Source: Alphaproteobacteria bacterium (GTDB taxonomy: Bacteria > Myxococcota_A > UBA796 > GCA-2862545). From it: a stretch of 64,000 nucleotides of DNA. Each line of letters begins with the position of its first letter. Positions within the stretch are counted from its first letter, which is position 1. Position numbers and translations under genes: made by a program. Positions 16,986 through 26,634 of the stretch are shown in pieces. The notes under the pieces are model-generated. The model did no database searches, was not told the origin of the DNA, and was given only the letters and a program-made list of their open reading frames with translations. Where the stretch lies: positions 248,001 to 312,000 of the forward strand of contig JACKET010000001.1 of the NCBI GenBank assembly GCA_020632875.1. The letters run 5' to 3'.

Positions 16986-18914
16986 ATGGGGGTCGCCGAG
17001 GTGAACGTGTCCCCGCTGCTCCTGACCGCCCTGCTGGCCTGCAAGTCGACGCCCGACACCGACGGGCCGCCTCCCCCCGAGCCCGGCGCCCTCATGGTGG
17101 GGGTCGCCCAGGTCCGGATGCCCGCGCCCGTGGGCATCGGCACCGTGGGCTTCGGCCCCGATCTCGGCGTGCAGAGCGACACGCCGTTCGCCGACTTCTA
17201 CCCGGGCACCACGGCCGTCCACAACCACCCCGACTTCCGCGCCGTGGCCGTCAGCCGGGGCGAGGGATTCGAGGTCGTGTTCCTGCGCAGCGACACCATC
17301 GGCATGTTCCAGCAGCTGCGCCGCGCGGTGGTCCTCGAGCTGCAGCAGCGCACGGGCCGGGATTTCGACGACGTGCTCGTGATCGGCGCGACCCACACGC
17401 ACTCCGGGCCGGGTCGGCTCGTGCAGGGCGGGGGCATGTTCGACGTCATCGCCGACCGCTTCCACCCCGAGTTCTACGAGCGCATGGTCCACGCGATGGC
17501 CGACGTGGTCGAGGCGGCCCTCGCCGACCTCAAGCCGGGCCGCGTCGGGCTGGGCTACGCCTACTCGTCCGAGGGGCACAACGACCGCCGCTGCGAAGAC
17601 GGCCTGATCTACGAGAACCCCGAGATCCCGCTCGTGGCGGTCGAGCAGGAGGGCACGCTCGTCGGGCTGCACATGGCGTACGCCATCCACGGCACCGTGT
17701 TCGATCGCGGCGACCTGCTCCTCTCGCAAGACGTGTCGGGCGCCATCGAGCAGGCCGTGCAGGCGCGCTTCGACCACCCCGTGCACGTCCAGATGTTCAA
17801 CAGCTGGGGCGCCGACATGGCGCCGTCGGATCCCGACCTCCCGAGCCGCGAGGGGGGCGACTGGAACCCGCAGTACGACCGCATCGAGCGCGTCGGCATC
17901 GTCGTGGCCGACGCAGTCGAGGCGGCCATCGACTCCCTCGAGTGGACCGACACGCCCGACATCGCGATGCAGACGTGGCGGGTCGCGATCGACCGCGAGG
18001 TCATCGGCTATGCGCCGGGCGAGTTCGACTATCCGTACGGCGGCGTGTACTGCTCGGTCTCCGACGACCTCGTGACGTGCGATGGCGGGCAGCACCTCGA
18101 CGGGCTCGACGAGGCCTGCCTGCCCTTCACGGCGACGTACCCGGCGCCGAACCAGACCGAGATCAGCGCGGGCCGCGTGGGCGATCTGGCGTTCGTCACC
18201 TTCCCGGGCGAGCCCGGCACCCTGCTCGCCGAGCACATCATGGAGGGCATCCGCGACGCCCACCCCGAGATCGAAGACATCGCGTTCTTCGGGTACAGCC
18301 AGGACTACCTCGGCTACTCGATCCTCGAGGAAGACTGGTGGAACGGGGGCTACGAGGCCAGCGGTGCGCTCTGGGGCCCGCGACAGGGCGAGTACCTCGC
18401 CGCCCGCACGATCGACGCGTTCGACTGGACCTTCGGCGACTCGTCGCCCGCGTCCCAGCCCGACATCATCGCGCCGTTCGACGTGGGCACGTACACGCCG
18501 TACGCCCCGACACCGGGCACCCAGGTGGGCACCGTGCTCGTCGACGTGCCGGCCGACGCCACCTGGTCCGACACCCTCGAGTTCGAGATCGCCGGCTCCG
18601 ACCCGTGGCTCGGGCCGCCGGTGGCCGTCCTGATCGACGGGGCGGGCGACCCGGTGACGCTGCCGGGCGGGCAGCCGGTCGACAGCAACGGCCAGGGCTT
18701 CCACGTCTCGCTCGTGCCCGAGCCGTCCTACGACGACTCGCCCGACGCCCCGACGCGCCTCTTCCGATGGATCTTCCAGGTCCCCGTGCGCCATCGGTAC
18801 GCCGCTGGCCTGCCGGATCTCGAGGGGGCGTACCGATTCGAGGTGTCGATCCCGCTCGGGGACGGTACCCTGCAGACCGCAACGACCAGTCCCTTCACCG
18901 TGAGTGCTCTGTGA
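16986..18914 (+). CDS. Neutral/alkaline non-lysosomal ceramidase-like lipoprotein
   Basis: The ~642-residue product begins with a lipoprotein-like signal (PLLLTALLACKS). The core matches the neutral ceramidase N-terminal family: VGVAQVRMPAPVGIGTVGFG, the zinc-ligand motif GATHTHSGPG, and LLLSQDVSGAIEQAV in place of the nucleophile-containing GDVSPN motif. A beta-sandwich-like C-terminus follows from about residue 510. It may hydrolyse ceramide-type or other amide lipids outside the cell, but activity is not certain as the serine motif is not canonical. The start could also be GTG at 17001 or 17007. The stop overlaps the next start (GTGA). Confidence 0.85.
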   Translation: MGVAEVNVSPLLLTALLACKSTPDTDGPPPPEPGALMVGVAQVRMPAPVGIGTVGFGPDLGVQSDTPFADFYPGTTAVHNHPDFRAVAVSRGEGFEVVFLRSDTIGMFQQLRRAVVLELQQRTGRDFDDVLVIGATHTHSGPGRLVQGGGMFDVIADRFHPEFYERMVHAMADVVEAALADLKPGRVGLGYAYSSEGHNDRRCEDGLIYENPEIPLVAVEQEGTLVGLHMAYAIHGTVFDRGDLLLSQDVSGAIEQAVQARFDHPVHVQMFNSWGADMAPSDPDLPSREGGDWNPQYDRIERVGIVVADAVEAAIDSLEWTDTPDIAMQTWRVAIDREVIGYAPGEFDYPYGGVYCSVSDDLVTCDGGQHLDGLDEACLPFTATYPAPNQTEISAGRVGDLAFVTFPGEPGTLLAEHIMEGIRDAHPEIEDIAFFGYSQDYLGYSILEEDWWNGGYEASGALWGPRQGEYLAARTIDAFDWTFGDSSPASQPDIIAPFDVGTYTPYAPTPGTQVGTVLVDVPADATWSDTLEFEIAGSDPWLGPPVAVLIDGAGDPVTLPGGQPVDSNGQGFHVSLVPEPSYDDSPDAPTRLFRWIFQVPVRHRYAAGLPDLEGAYRFEVSIPLGDGTLQTATTSPFTVSAL

Positions 18915-21100
18915 CGCGCCGTCCGAACCTCTCCAACGCCCTCCTCACCGCGCTGTCCCTCGCCGCCTTCACCACGGGCTGCAAGGTCGACCGCACCAGC
19001 TGCGAATACCGCGGCCTGCCCGAGAAGCAGTGGTTCGAAGACCGCGATCGCGACGGCTTCAGCAATCCGCAGGTCTTCCTCTTCGACTGCGACCAGCCGG
19101 TCAACGCGAACGGCGAGCCCACCCACATCGAGACCAACCCGACCGACTGCGACGACCTGCGTCCCTCGGTCTACCCCGGCGCCACCGAGCTCTGCGACGG
19201 TCTCGACAACAACTGCAACCTCGCCATCGACGACGGTCTCGTGTTCCAGGACTTCTGGTTCGACGAAGACGGCGACGGCTTCGGCAACCCGCAGCTCCAG
19301 ACGCAGGCGTGCTCCGCGCCGCCCGAGACCGCGACCGTCCCCGGCGACTGCAACGACGGCGACGCCGCGATCAACCCCATCGCCGTCGAGATCTGCGACG
19401 GCCTCGACAACGACTGCGACGCGCTCGTCGACGACGACGACGCCCTCCCGCTCCCCGACGGCGGGCTCGACCTCTCCACCACGTCCGAGTGGCACCCCGA
19501 TGCCGACATGGATGGCTGGGGCGACCGCGATTCCTTCGTGAAGGCCTGCGACGCCCCGCCCGGCACGCTCGCCGACGACTCCGACTGCAACGACGCCGAC
19601 GCCGAGATCAGCCCCGACGCGCAAGAGATCTGCGACGGCATCGACAACGACTGCGACCAGCTCTACGACGACACCGACGACAGCCTCGACCTGTCCACGC
19701 AGACCGAGTGGTTCCTCGACGAAGACGCCGACGGCTACGGCGTTCCCGGCACCGGCTTCCTCACCTGCACGGCCCCCTGGTACTACGCCCAGAACGACGA
19801 AGACTGCGACGACGACGACCCGCTCGTCTTGTCCGGCACCGCCACCACCTGGCTGCCCGACGCCGACGGCGACGGCTTCGGCACGGGCACCCCCAGCGCT
19901 CCCTCGTGCACGCCGCCCGATCCCACGGGCTGGGCGAGTGCGGTGGCGGGTGAGGACTGCGACGACCTCACCCTCGAGATCAACCCCGGCGCCGTCGAGA
20001 TCTGCGACGGCATCGACAACGACTGCGACGAGCTCGTCGACGACGACGACATCTGGAGCGAAGACGGCGGCGTCAGCGTCGAGTCGATGTCCCCGTGGTG
20101 GGTCGACGCCGACGGCGACGGCTACGGCGACCTCACCCAGGGCTTCCTCGCGTGCGCGCAGCCGAGCGGCCTCGTCGACAACCCGAACGACTGCGACGAC
20201 GCCACCGCCGAGGTGAACCCGGGCCAGCTCGAGATCTGCAACGGCGGCATCGACGACGACTGCAACGGCCCCGCCGACGACAACGACCCCGGCCTCGACC
20301 TCGACGCGGCCGAGATCTACGTCCGCGACTTCGACAACGACGGGTGGGGCGACCTCGACGACATCATCCGCGCGTGCATCCAGCCCGACGGCTACGTGCT
20401 GAACTTCGGCGACTGCGACGACACCAATCCCTTCCTGACGCTCCCGACCACCTGGTGGATCGACACCGACGGCGACGGCCAGGGCGCCGGGATCCCGGTG
20501 GCGCCGGCCTCGTGCTTCCCGCCCGACGTGGGCTACGTGCCGTACTACGTGGGTGGCGAGGCCGACTGCGCGCCCGACGACCCCCTCGCGTACTCCGGCC
20601 CCGAGATCTGCTACGACGGCATCGACCAGGGCTGCGACGGGCTCGACTTCGACACGCAGGGCACCTGCGACCTCGACCTGCCGCACACCTGCGACGCCGC
20701 CCAGCTGTTCGTGCCGCTCCTGCCCGAAGGCCAGGAGATCGAAGGCGACCTCTCCGACAGCAACAACGTGCTCGACCCCGGCTTCACGGGCTGCACGGCG
20801 CCCGGCCAGGCCTCCGGCCCCGAAGAGATCCTGCCGGTGCTCGTCCCCGACGGGCGCACGCTGCGCGTCGAGTACCGCATCATCGGCGGCGACTCGGCGC
20901 TCTACGTCGTGTCGAGCTGCTTCTCGGCGGCGAGCTGCCTGGTGGGCGACAACGACCGCGGCCAGAACGGGTCCTTCGAGACCGTCGAGTGGCTGAACGA
21001 CCAGGGCAGCGACCAGGTCGTCTACATCGTGCTCGACTCGAACGACCCGTCCGACGCGCGCCCGTACTACGTCTCGATCGAGCTGCTCCCCGTCCCATGA
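18911..21100 (+). CDS. MopE-type repeat lipoprotein
   Basis: The 729-residue product starts at a GTG overlapping the ceramidase stop and has a lipobox (LSLAAFTTGCKVD). Residues ~30-600 are repeats of the MopE-like type: GDCDD, then PGA-E-CDGxDNDCD-DD, alternating with W-D-DGDGxG segments. Such Asp/Cys units are assumed to bind calcium or other metals and form rigid disulfide-linked stalks. The C-terminal ~130 residues (DLPHTCDAAQLFVPLLPEG onward) form a separate beta-rich domain. It is the middle gene of a three-gene coupled operon. Confidence 0.9.
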   Translation: MTRRPNLSNALLTALSLAAFTTGCKVDRTSCEYRGLPEKQWFEDRDRDGFSNPQVFLFDCDQPVNANGEPTHIETNPTDCDDLRPSVYPGATELCDGLDNNCNLAIDDGLVFQDFWFDEDGDGFGNPQLQTQACSAPPETATVPGDCNDGDAAINPIAVEICDGLDNDCDALVDDDDALPLPDGGLDLSTTSEWHPDADMDGWGDRDSFVKACDAPPGTLADDSDCNDADAEISPDAQEICDGIDNDCDQLYDDTDDSLDLSTQTEWFLDEDADGYGVPGTGFLTCTAPWYYAQNDEDCDDDDPLVLSGTATTWLPDADGDGFGTGTPSAPSCTPPDPTGWASAVAGEDCDDLTLEINPGAVEICDGIDNDCDELVDDDDIWSEDGGVSVESMSPWWVDADGDGYGDLTQGFLACAQPSGLVDNPNDCDDATAEVNPGQLEICNGGIDDDCNGPADDNDPGLDLDAAEIYVRDFDNDGWGDLDDIIRACIQPDGYVLNFGDCDDTNPFLTLPTTWWIDTDGDGQGAGIPVAPASCFPPDVGYVPYYVGGEADCAPDDPLAYSGPEICYDGIDQGCDGLDFDTQGTCDLDLPHTCDAAQLFVPLLPEGQEIEGDLSDSNNVLDPGFTGCTAPGQASGPEEILPVLVPDGRTLRVEYRIIGGDSALYVVSSCFSAASCLVGDNDRGQNGSFETVEWLNDQGSDQVVYIVLDSNDPSDARPYYVSIELLPVP

Positions 21101-23391
21101 GGCTCGGGCTGCTGCTCGCGCTCGCGATCGGATGCCAGCGCGAGCGCGACCCGTGCCTGAACCAGCCCGACCGGATCTGGTTCGAAGACCGCGACCGCGA
21201 CGGCTTCGGCAACCCGCTCGTCGGGCTGCTGACGTGCGAGGCGGGCCTGCCCGACGGGTGGGTCGACAACCCGCTCGACTGCGACGACCTGCGCCCCGCG
21301 GTGTTCCCGGGCGCGACCGAGCTCTGCGACGGCGTCGACAACGACTGCGACATCGGCGTCGACGAGGGCCTGCCGGTGCAGGACTACTTCGCGGACGGCG
21401 ACGGCGATGGCTTCGGGCTGGCCCTCTCCCGGGTCACGGCGTGCTTCGTGCCCCCCGACGCCGCGCTCCTCGCGGGCGACTGCGACGACACGAACGCGGC
21501 GCGGTACCCCGGCGCTCCCGAGGTGTGTGACGGCGTCGACAACGACTGCGACGGGGTCCCCGAAGACGACGACCCGGACCTCGTCGTCGCGACGGGCGTC
21601 GTCTACCACCCCGACGAAGACGGAGACGGCTTCGGGGACCGCGACGTCGAGCTGTTCGCGTGCGTGCTGCCGCCCGACGGCGTGCTCGACGGGACCGACT
21701 GCAACGACGCGAACGCGTTCCAGAACCCCGACGCCATCGAGGTCTGCGACGGGGTGGACGACGACTGCGACGACCTGACGGACGACTCCGACCCGGGGCT
21801 CGTCACGGCGACGCAGACGCAGTGGTTCCAGGACGCCGACGGAGACGGGTTCGGCGACCCGGGCACCGGGTTCTTCACGTGCACGACGCCCTGGTACCAC
21901 GTGCAGGACGCCAGCGACTGCGACGACACCGACCCGTTCGTGACCGCCGCGGACACCACGGTGTGGGTCGCAGACCTCGACGGGGACGGCGTGGGCGCGG
22001 GTGTCCCGTCGGCGCCGGGGTGCACGGCGCCCGCGCCGGGGATGGTGGCCCAGCTGATCGGGGTGGACTGCGACGACCTCGACCCGGCGAACAGCCCGCT
22101 GCGCGTCGAGGTGTGCGACGGCGGCGACAACGACTGCGACGGGCTGGCGGACGACGCAGACCCTTCGCTCGACCTCGACACGGCGACGATCTACGTCGTC
22201 GACGCGGACTTCGACGGGTACGGCGGCGACCCCGTCGCGCTGTGCGAGCAGCCTGGCGGCGCCGTGCCCGAGGGCGGCGACTGCAACGACGCCGATCCGT
22301 TCGTGTTCCCCGGGCAGACCGAGGTCTGCAACGGCTACGACGACGACTGCAACGGGTACGTCGACGACGGCGACCCGCTGCTGTTCACCGACGGCCTGCA
22401 GTACTTCTACGAAGACCTCGACGGCGACGGCTTCGGGAACCCCACGTCGGGCGACCCGTTCTGCGTGCAGCCCGACGACCGGGTGCCGAACCAGGCCGAC
22501 TGCGACGACTCCCGCGCTTCGATCGGGCCCCCCGCCCAGTGGTGGCTCGACGACGACCACGACGGGTACGGCACGGGCGACACGTCTGCGTACGTATGCC
22601 TGCCGCCCACGGGCGACCACGTGCGCGTCGACCTCGGCGAGGACTGCGACGACACGAATCCCGCCATCCAGCCGGGCGCCTTCGATGCCTGCGCCGACGG
22701 CGTGGACGCCGACTGCGACGGCGTCGACCCCCTGTGCCCGCGTCCGAGCTGCTGGGCGTTGCTGCAGGATGGCGTCACCGAGAGTGGCGTGTACACCATC
22801 GATCCCGGCGACGGCGCAGGTCCGAAGGACGTGTTCTGCGACATGACCACGGATGGCGGCGGCTGGACGCTGGTGACGAGCACCCGCGACCCCGTCGACG
22901 ACCAGGCGGCGCCGTACAGCTTCGACCTCGCCACGCTCGAGCCCGACGGCGTGATGACGGGCCTGTGGTCGGGTCTGCGGCCGGTCATCCCGGGCAACAG
23001 CGACATCCGCTTCAGCTGCAAGACCCTCGTGACGGACACCGAGATGGCGGTCGACCTCGTGTTCTACGACATCCACTGGTACCGCGAGATCACCTCCGGC
23101 ATCGACGAGGTGGTGTGCTTCAACGAGGACGACGGCGTGGGCTACGACCTGCCGCCGCCCGCGCGGAAGAACCTGATCAGCGGCCAGGTGCGCGAAGAGG
23201 GCAACCACTGGGACGAGGGGTACCTCGAGGGCGAGGACCAGTGTCAGTCGCTCGACGACTTCACGATCGACTTCGACGACCGCGGGATGGACTCGAACCA
23301 GTACGACGGCACCGACTGGGGCGAAGACGACGACTACGTGAAGTGCGGCATCACGAACGCCGGAGAAGCCTGGTTCGTCTGGGTGCGCTGA
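21097..23391 (+). CDS. MopE-type repeat lipoprotein with C-terminal fibrinogen-like domain
   Basis: The 764-residue product has a short lipoprotein signal (MRLGLLLALAIGCQ) and about nine MopE-like Asp/Cys repeats closely similar to the upstream gene, suggesting duplication. The final ~215 residues differ: CWALLQDGVTESGVYTIDP followed by VFCDMTTDGGGWTLV is the entry of fibrinogen-related domains, known as carbohydrate or protein binders. The later part lacks the canonical eukaryotic fibrinogen motifs, so the fold is inferred from the first half. The ATG overlaps the preceding stop (ATGA). Confidence 0.9.
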   Translation: MRLGLLLALAIGCQRERDPCLNQPDRIWFEDRDRDGFGNPLVGLLTCEAGLPDGWVDNPLDCDDLRPAVFPGATELCDGVDNDCDIGVDEGLPVQDYFADGDGDGFGLALSRVTACFVPPDAALLAGDCDDTNAARYPGAPEVCDGVDNDCDGVPEDDDPDLVVATGVVYHPDEDGDGFGDRDVELFACVLPPDGVLDGTDCNDANAFQNPDAIEVCDGVDDDCDDLTDDSDPGLVTATQTQWFQDADGDGFGDPGTGFFTCTTPWYHVQDASDCDDTDPFVTAADTTVWVADLDGDGVGAGVPSAPGCTAPAPGMVAQLIGVDCDDLDPANSPLRVEVCDGGDNDCDGLADDADPSLDLDTATIYVVDADFDGYGGDPVALCEQPGGAVPEGGDCNDADPFVFPGQTEVCNGYDDDCNGYVDDGDPLLFTDGLQYFYEDLDGDGFGNPTSGDPFCVQPDDRVPNQADCDDSRASIGPPAQWWLDDDHDGYGTGDTSAYVCLPPTGDHVRVDLGEDCDDTNPAIQPGAFDACADGVDADCDGVDPLCPRPSCWALLQDGVTESGVYTIDPGDGAGPKDVFCDMTTDGGGWTLVTSTRDPVDDQAAPYSFDLATLEPDGVMTGLWSGLRPVIPGNSDIRFSCKTLVTDTEMAVDLVFYDIHWYREITSGIDEVVCFNEDDGVGYDLPPPARKNLISGQVREEGNHWDEGYLEGEDQCQSLDDFTIDFDDRGMDSNQYDGTDWGEDDDYVKCGITNAGEAWFVWVR

Positions 23392-23394
23392 CCG

Positions 23395-24069
23395 TCAGGG
23401 GGCGAGCGACGCGAAGCCGGCCCACAGCTCGGCGGTCTTGTACATCCCGAGCGGATTGCCCCGGTCGCCCGAGCGGCGGAGCCAGCTGTTCCACTCGACT
23501 CCGTCGGGCGATTCGCGCTCGGTGGGGTGCAGCAGGTTCATCCGGATGAGCGCGTACTTCGACCCCTTGTGCGCCAGCACGACCGTGCCGTCGGGCTCGA
23601 CGTCGACCACGATGGCGATGTGCGTGCGCTGGTCGTCCATCTTGCCGTTGCCGTCGCGGTCGTGCGTGTTGTCGAAGAACGCCAGATCCCCGACCATCGG
23701 GATCGGGTTGTGGTGCACGCGGCCCTCGGCCTCGGCAGCCGTCCAGAAGTCGATCACGCGCGCATCGTCGGGCACCGCGGCGCTCGCGAGCACACCGGCC
23801 TCTTTCAGCGCGCCGGCGACGTAGCCGCTGCAGTCGCGACGGAAGCCAGCGGGCGGTCGATCGAGCGCCGCGCGGGCCGCGGACGCGATGCGGAGCGACG
23901 CGTCGTGCAGGCGGATCGTCGTATCGGCGTCGGGGGTCTGCGCGATCTTCGTGGACGCCGGGGCCTCGGGAGCGGGGTCGGCCCGCCCGTCGCCCTCGGG
24001 CATCGCGCGCCACGCCACGTAGCCCGTGAGCAGGGCGAGGCAGCCGACGATGGAGAGCACGGTGCGCAT
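23395..24069 (-). CDS. NlpC/P60-like cysteine hydrolase, membrane-anchored
   Basis: The 224-residue product has an N-terminal membrane segment (VLSIVGCLALLTGYVAW), a Pro/Ala linker and a papain-like core: Cys in RRDCSGYVAGAL, His in RTHIAIVVDV and a third polar residue near VLAHKG. NlpC/P60 enzymes cleave peptidoglycan peptides or related amides. Between Cys and His lies DRDGNGKMDD, an EF-hand/dockerin-like calcium loop, which is unusual in this family and could make activity calcium-dependent. It ends 3 nt from the convergent MopE-fibrinogen gene. Confidence 0.8.
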   Translation of the reverse strand: MRTVLSIVGCLALLTGYVAWRAMPEGDGRADPAPEAPASTKIAQTPDADTTIRLHDASLRIASAARAALDRPPAGFRRDCSGYVAGALKEAGVLASAAVPDDARVIDFWTAAEAEGRVHHNPIPMVGDLAFFDNTHDRDGNGKMDDQRTHIAIVVDVEPDGTVVLAHKGSKYALIRMNLLHPTERESPDGVEWNSWLRRSGDRGNPLGMYKTAELWAGFASLAP

Positions 24070-24099
24070 GTCGACCGTCTAGCCTGCAAGCCGCGTACC

Positions 24100-24114
24100 C
24101 GCCCGAAACGGGCG
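24100..24114. terminator. Short perfect hairpin, possible terminator
   Basis: CGCCCG-AAA-CGGGCG lies between the 822-residue surface protein gene and the NlpC/P60-like gene (both minus strand). There is no T tract, so termination is only a possibility. Confidence 0.35.
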
Positions 24115-24165
24115 TCTCCACGTCGATCGGACGGCCGCGCGCGACAGCCTGTCAGCGCGGTGGGC

Positions 24166-26634
24166 TCAGCGCGCCGGAAGGGCGACGAACCGTCGCCGGG
24201 CCGCGACGAGCGCGGGGAGCGCGAGCCACAGCGCGCCGCCCGGAGACCCCTCGCAGCTGCACGCACCGCCGTTGTACGCGGGGTCGAACGGGTCGGTCGG
24301 ATCGGTGTCGGCGTCGGCATCCGAGTCCGCGTCGGCATCGGAATCGGTGTCGGCATCCGCGTCGGTGTCGGTGTCGGAATCCGTGTCGGTGTCGGCGTCC
24401 CCCGTGTCGGGCGCCGTGTCGCTGGTGTCTCCCGTGGTGCCCGTGTCGCCCGTGGGCACCGGTGGGCTCGTGCCCGTGTCGCCCGTCGGGACGGGGGGAT
24501 TCGCGCCGGTGTCGCCGGTGGGCCCCGGCGCCATGCCCGTGTCGCCTGTCGGCCCCGTGGGAGCCCCCGTCTCGGCGGTGCCTGGGGACAGGCCGGTGTC
24601 GCCCGTGTCGAGCTCGTCGGACACCCCGTCGCAGTCGTCGTCGACGCCGTTGCCGGGGACCTCGGTGGCCGCGGGGCTCACGGCCGCGCTGCCGTCGTCG
24701 CAGTCGTCGCCGTTCGCCGCGGTTGCCGGGGGCGCCGGGCACGCGGAGACGGGCGTCGCGGTGCCATCGCCGTACCCGTCGCCGTCGAGGTCGGGCCACC
24801 AGTCGAGCGGCGGGGCTCCGTCGTCGGGCGTGCCGTTGCAGTCGTCGTCGCGCCCGTCGCAGATCTCGGGGGCGCCGGGGTAGACGGTGGGAGCGCCGTC
24901 GTCGCAGTCGCCTTCGCACGTCGCGACGCCGTCACTGTCGGCGTCGGCCTCGGATCCCGGCCCGTCGACGTTCGCTTCGCCGTCGCAGTCGTCGTCGAGG
25001 CCGTTGCAGAGCTCGGTGGCGCCGGGGAACACCGCCGGAGCGCCGTCGTCGCAGTCGCCTTCGCACACCGCGAAGCCGTCGCTGTCGGCATCGTCTTCGG
25101 ACCCCGGCCCGCCCACGTTCGCTTCGCCGTCGCAGTCGTCGTCGAGGCCGTTGCAGAGCTCGGTGGCGCCGGGGAACACCGCCGGAGCGCTGTCGTCGCA
25201 GTCGCCCGCACACTCCCGGAAGCCGTCGGCGTCCGCGTCCGCTTCACCGACGATCGAGCCGTCGCAGTCGTCGTCCTCGCCGTTACAGAGCTCGGGAGCC
25301 CCCGTGTACACGGCCGGATCGGCATCGTCGCAGTCACCGCCGCCCGCCGAGAGGGCCGGATCGCCATCCTGGTCGGCGTCGGTCGCGCAGGGCGGGTTCT
25401 CGGCGCCGGGCGTCCCGCGGTCGCCGGCACCGAAGGTCGTCTGGGCCCAGCACCAGCGGGCTCCGTCGTCGTTCCCGGCCGCCGTGATGCCGGCGGAGAG
25501 CGAGAGGCTGGCGCCGACCGGCGCGGGGAACGTGCCGTCGAGCGTCACGGCGTCGAGCGTCTTCACGCCATAGGCGATGCGCAGCGTGTCGCCGGCCTGC
25601 ACCGAGAAGTCGGCAGGCGTGCCCCAGTCCCAGTCCACCACGGCGCCGCCGTTCGTGACGGTGTCGTCGTTCACGCCCAGCACGAGCCGTCCGCCGGCCG
25701 GGACGACCAGAGAGGCCGCGATGCGAAAGTGCTGGCCGCCGAGCTCGTAGACGTCGAGGCCCCGCACGTCGACGGCCTGGGCGCGGCGGTTCTCGATCTC
25801 GATCCACTGGCCTGCCGAGACCGGCACCGCCACGGGGCTCACGAGGATCTCGGTGATCACGAGGTCGCCCGGCACGAGCCCGAGCAACCCGAGCTCTGCG
25901 TCGAGGCCGTTGCAGTCCTGGTCGAGCCCGTCCATCACCGGGTCGGGCACGCCCGGATGACGGCCCGGATCGGCGTCGTCGCAGTCGCGCCCACCACACG
26001 TGGCGTCGAAGTAGCCGTCGGCGTCGGCGTCGGGGCACACCGGCGGATCCGGGGTCGTCAGCGGGTCGGTCCGCCGGAGGAGCACCTCCTGGCCATCGCT
26101 CGTGCCACCGCCATCCGTGTCGGGCAGGTTCGGGTCCGAGCCGACGATCAGCACCTCGTCTTCGTTGCGGAGCCCGTCTCCGTCGCTGTCGACTACGTGG
26201 CAGCCGTCGTCGTCGGAGGGGTCGCGCGGGTCGATCGAGCAGAAGATGTACTCGTAGCCGTCGCTCACGCCGCCGGCGTCGGTGTCGAAGCGCAGCGGGT
26301 CGGTGTTCGTCAGCAGCTCCTGCCCGTCCTGGAGGCCGTCCCGATCGGTGTCCGCCACGAGCGGGTTCGTCCCCAGGACCGCCTCGTCGGGGTCGGAGAG
26401 GCCGTCCACGTCGGTGTCGACGACGGGGGTGCCCTCGAACAGGTTCGGGTCGGTGCCGAGGACGGTCACCTCGGCGCCGTCACCCAGCCCGTCGGTGTCG
26501 CTGTCGAACACGAGGGGATTGGTCGGCGCGCCCAGCGTCCCGAGGATCTCGTCGATGTCGTCGAGCCCGTCGCGGTCGGTGTCGATGGCCTGCGCCGTCG
26601 TGGGCAGCAGCAGGAGCAGCAGGGGGATTCGCAT
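24166..26634 (-). CDS. Large MYXO-CTERM surface protein with TSP3-like, lamin-tail and MopE repeats
   Basis: The 822-residue product has a signal peptide (MRIPLLLLLLPTTAQA). Domains in order: thrombospondin type-3-like calcium repeats (DTDRDGLDDIDE and similar, to ~190), a MopE unit, a lamin-tail-like domain beginning GDLVITEILVSPVAVP (~250-400), more MopE repeats (DCDDGAPAVFPGATELCNGL repeated), a Thr/Pro/Gly linker of PTGDTG units, an Asp-X stretch, and a MYXO-CTERM-like end (CSCEGSPGGALWLALPAL, then RRR). It is predicted to be surface-anchored. The next upstream gene ends directly against its ATG. Confidence 0.9.
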   Translation of the reverse strand: MRIPLLLLLLPTTAQAIDTDRDGLDDIDEILGTLGAPTNPLVFDSDTDGLGDGAEVTVLGTDPNLFEGTPVVDTDVDGLSDPDEAVLGTNPLVADTDRDGLQDGQELLTNTDPLRFDTDAGGVSDGYEYIFCSIDPRDPSDDDGCHVVDSDGDGLRNEDEVLIVGSDPNLPDTDGGGTSDGQEVLLRRTDPLTTPDPPVCPDADADGYFDATCGGRDCDDADPGRHPGVPDPVMDGLDQDCNGLDAELGLLGLVPGDLVITEILVSPVAVPVSAGQWIEIENRRAQAVDVRGLDVYELGGQHFRIAASLVVPAGGRLVLGVNDDTVTNGGAVVDWDWGTPADFSVQAGDTLRIAYGVKTLDAVTLDGTFPAPVGASLSLSAGITAAGNDDGARWCWAQTTFGAGDRGTPGAENPPCATDADQDGDPALSAGGGDCDDADPAVYTGAPELCNGEDDDCDGSIVGEADADADGFRECAGDCDDSAPAVFPGATELCNGLDDDCDGEANVGGPGSEDDADSDGFAVCEGDCDDGAPAVFPGATELCNGLDDDCDGEANVDGPGSEADADSDGVATCEGDCDDGAPTVYPGAPEICDGRDDDCNGTPDDGAPPLDWWPDLDGDGYGDGTATPVSACPAPPATAANGDDCDDGSAAVSPAATEVPGNGVDDDCDGVSDELDTGDTGLSPGTAETGAPTGPTGDTGMAPGPTGDTGANPPVPTGDTGTSPPVPTGDTGTTGDTSDTAPDTGDADTDTDSDTDTDADADTDSDADADSDADADTDPTDPFDPAYNGGACSCEGSPGGALWLALPALVAARRRFVALPAR
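24302..24400 (-). repeat. Short Asp-X repeat
   Basis: Hexamer-derived repeat encoding alternating Asp with Thr, Ser or Ala just before the sorting tail of the surface protein. It is the same composition as the much longer array at 95-905. Confidence 0.85.

Noticed and set aside
18728..20686. Minus-strand 652-residue Val/Ala-rich frame
   Set aside because: It is antisense to the MopE repeat gene. Its valine-rich periodicity simply mirrors GAC/GTC codons, and the plus frame has consistent Cys/Asp motifs.
24272..24883. Plus-strand Ser/Val/Pro-rich frame of 203 residues
   Set aside because: It is a shadow of the Asp-X and MopE repeats of the minus-strand surface protein; no start signals or domains.
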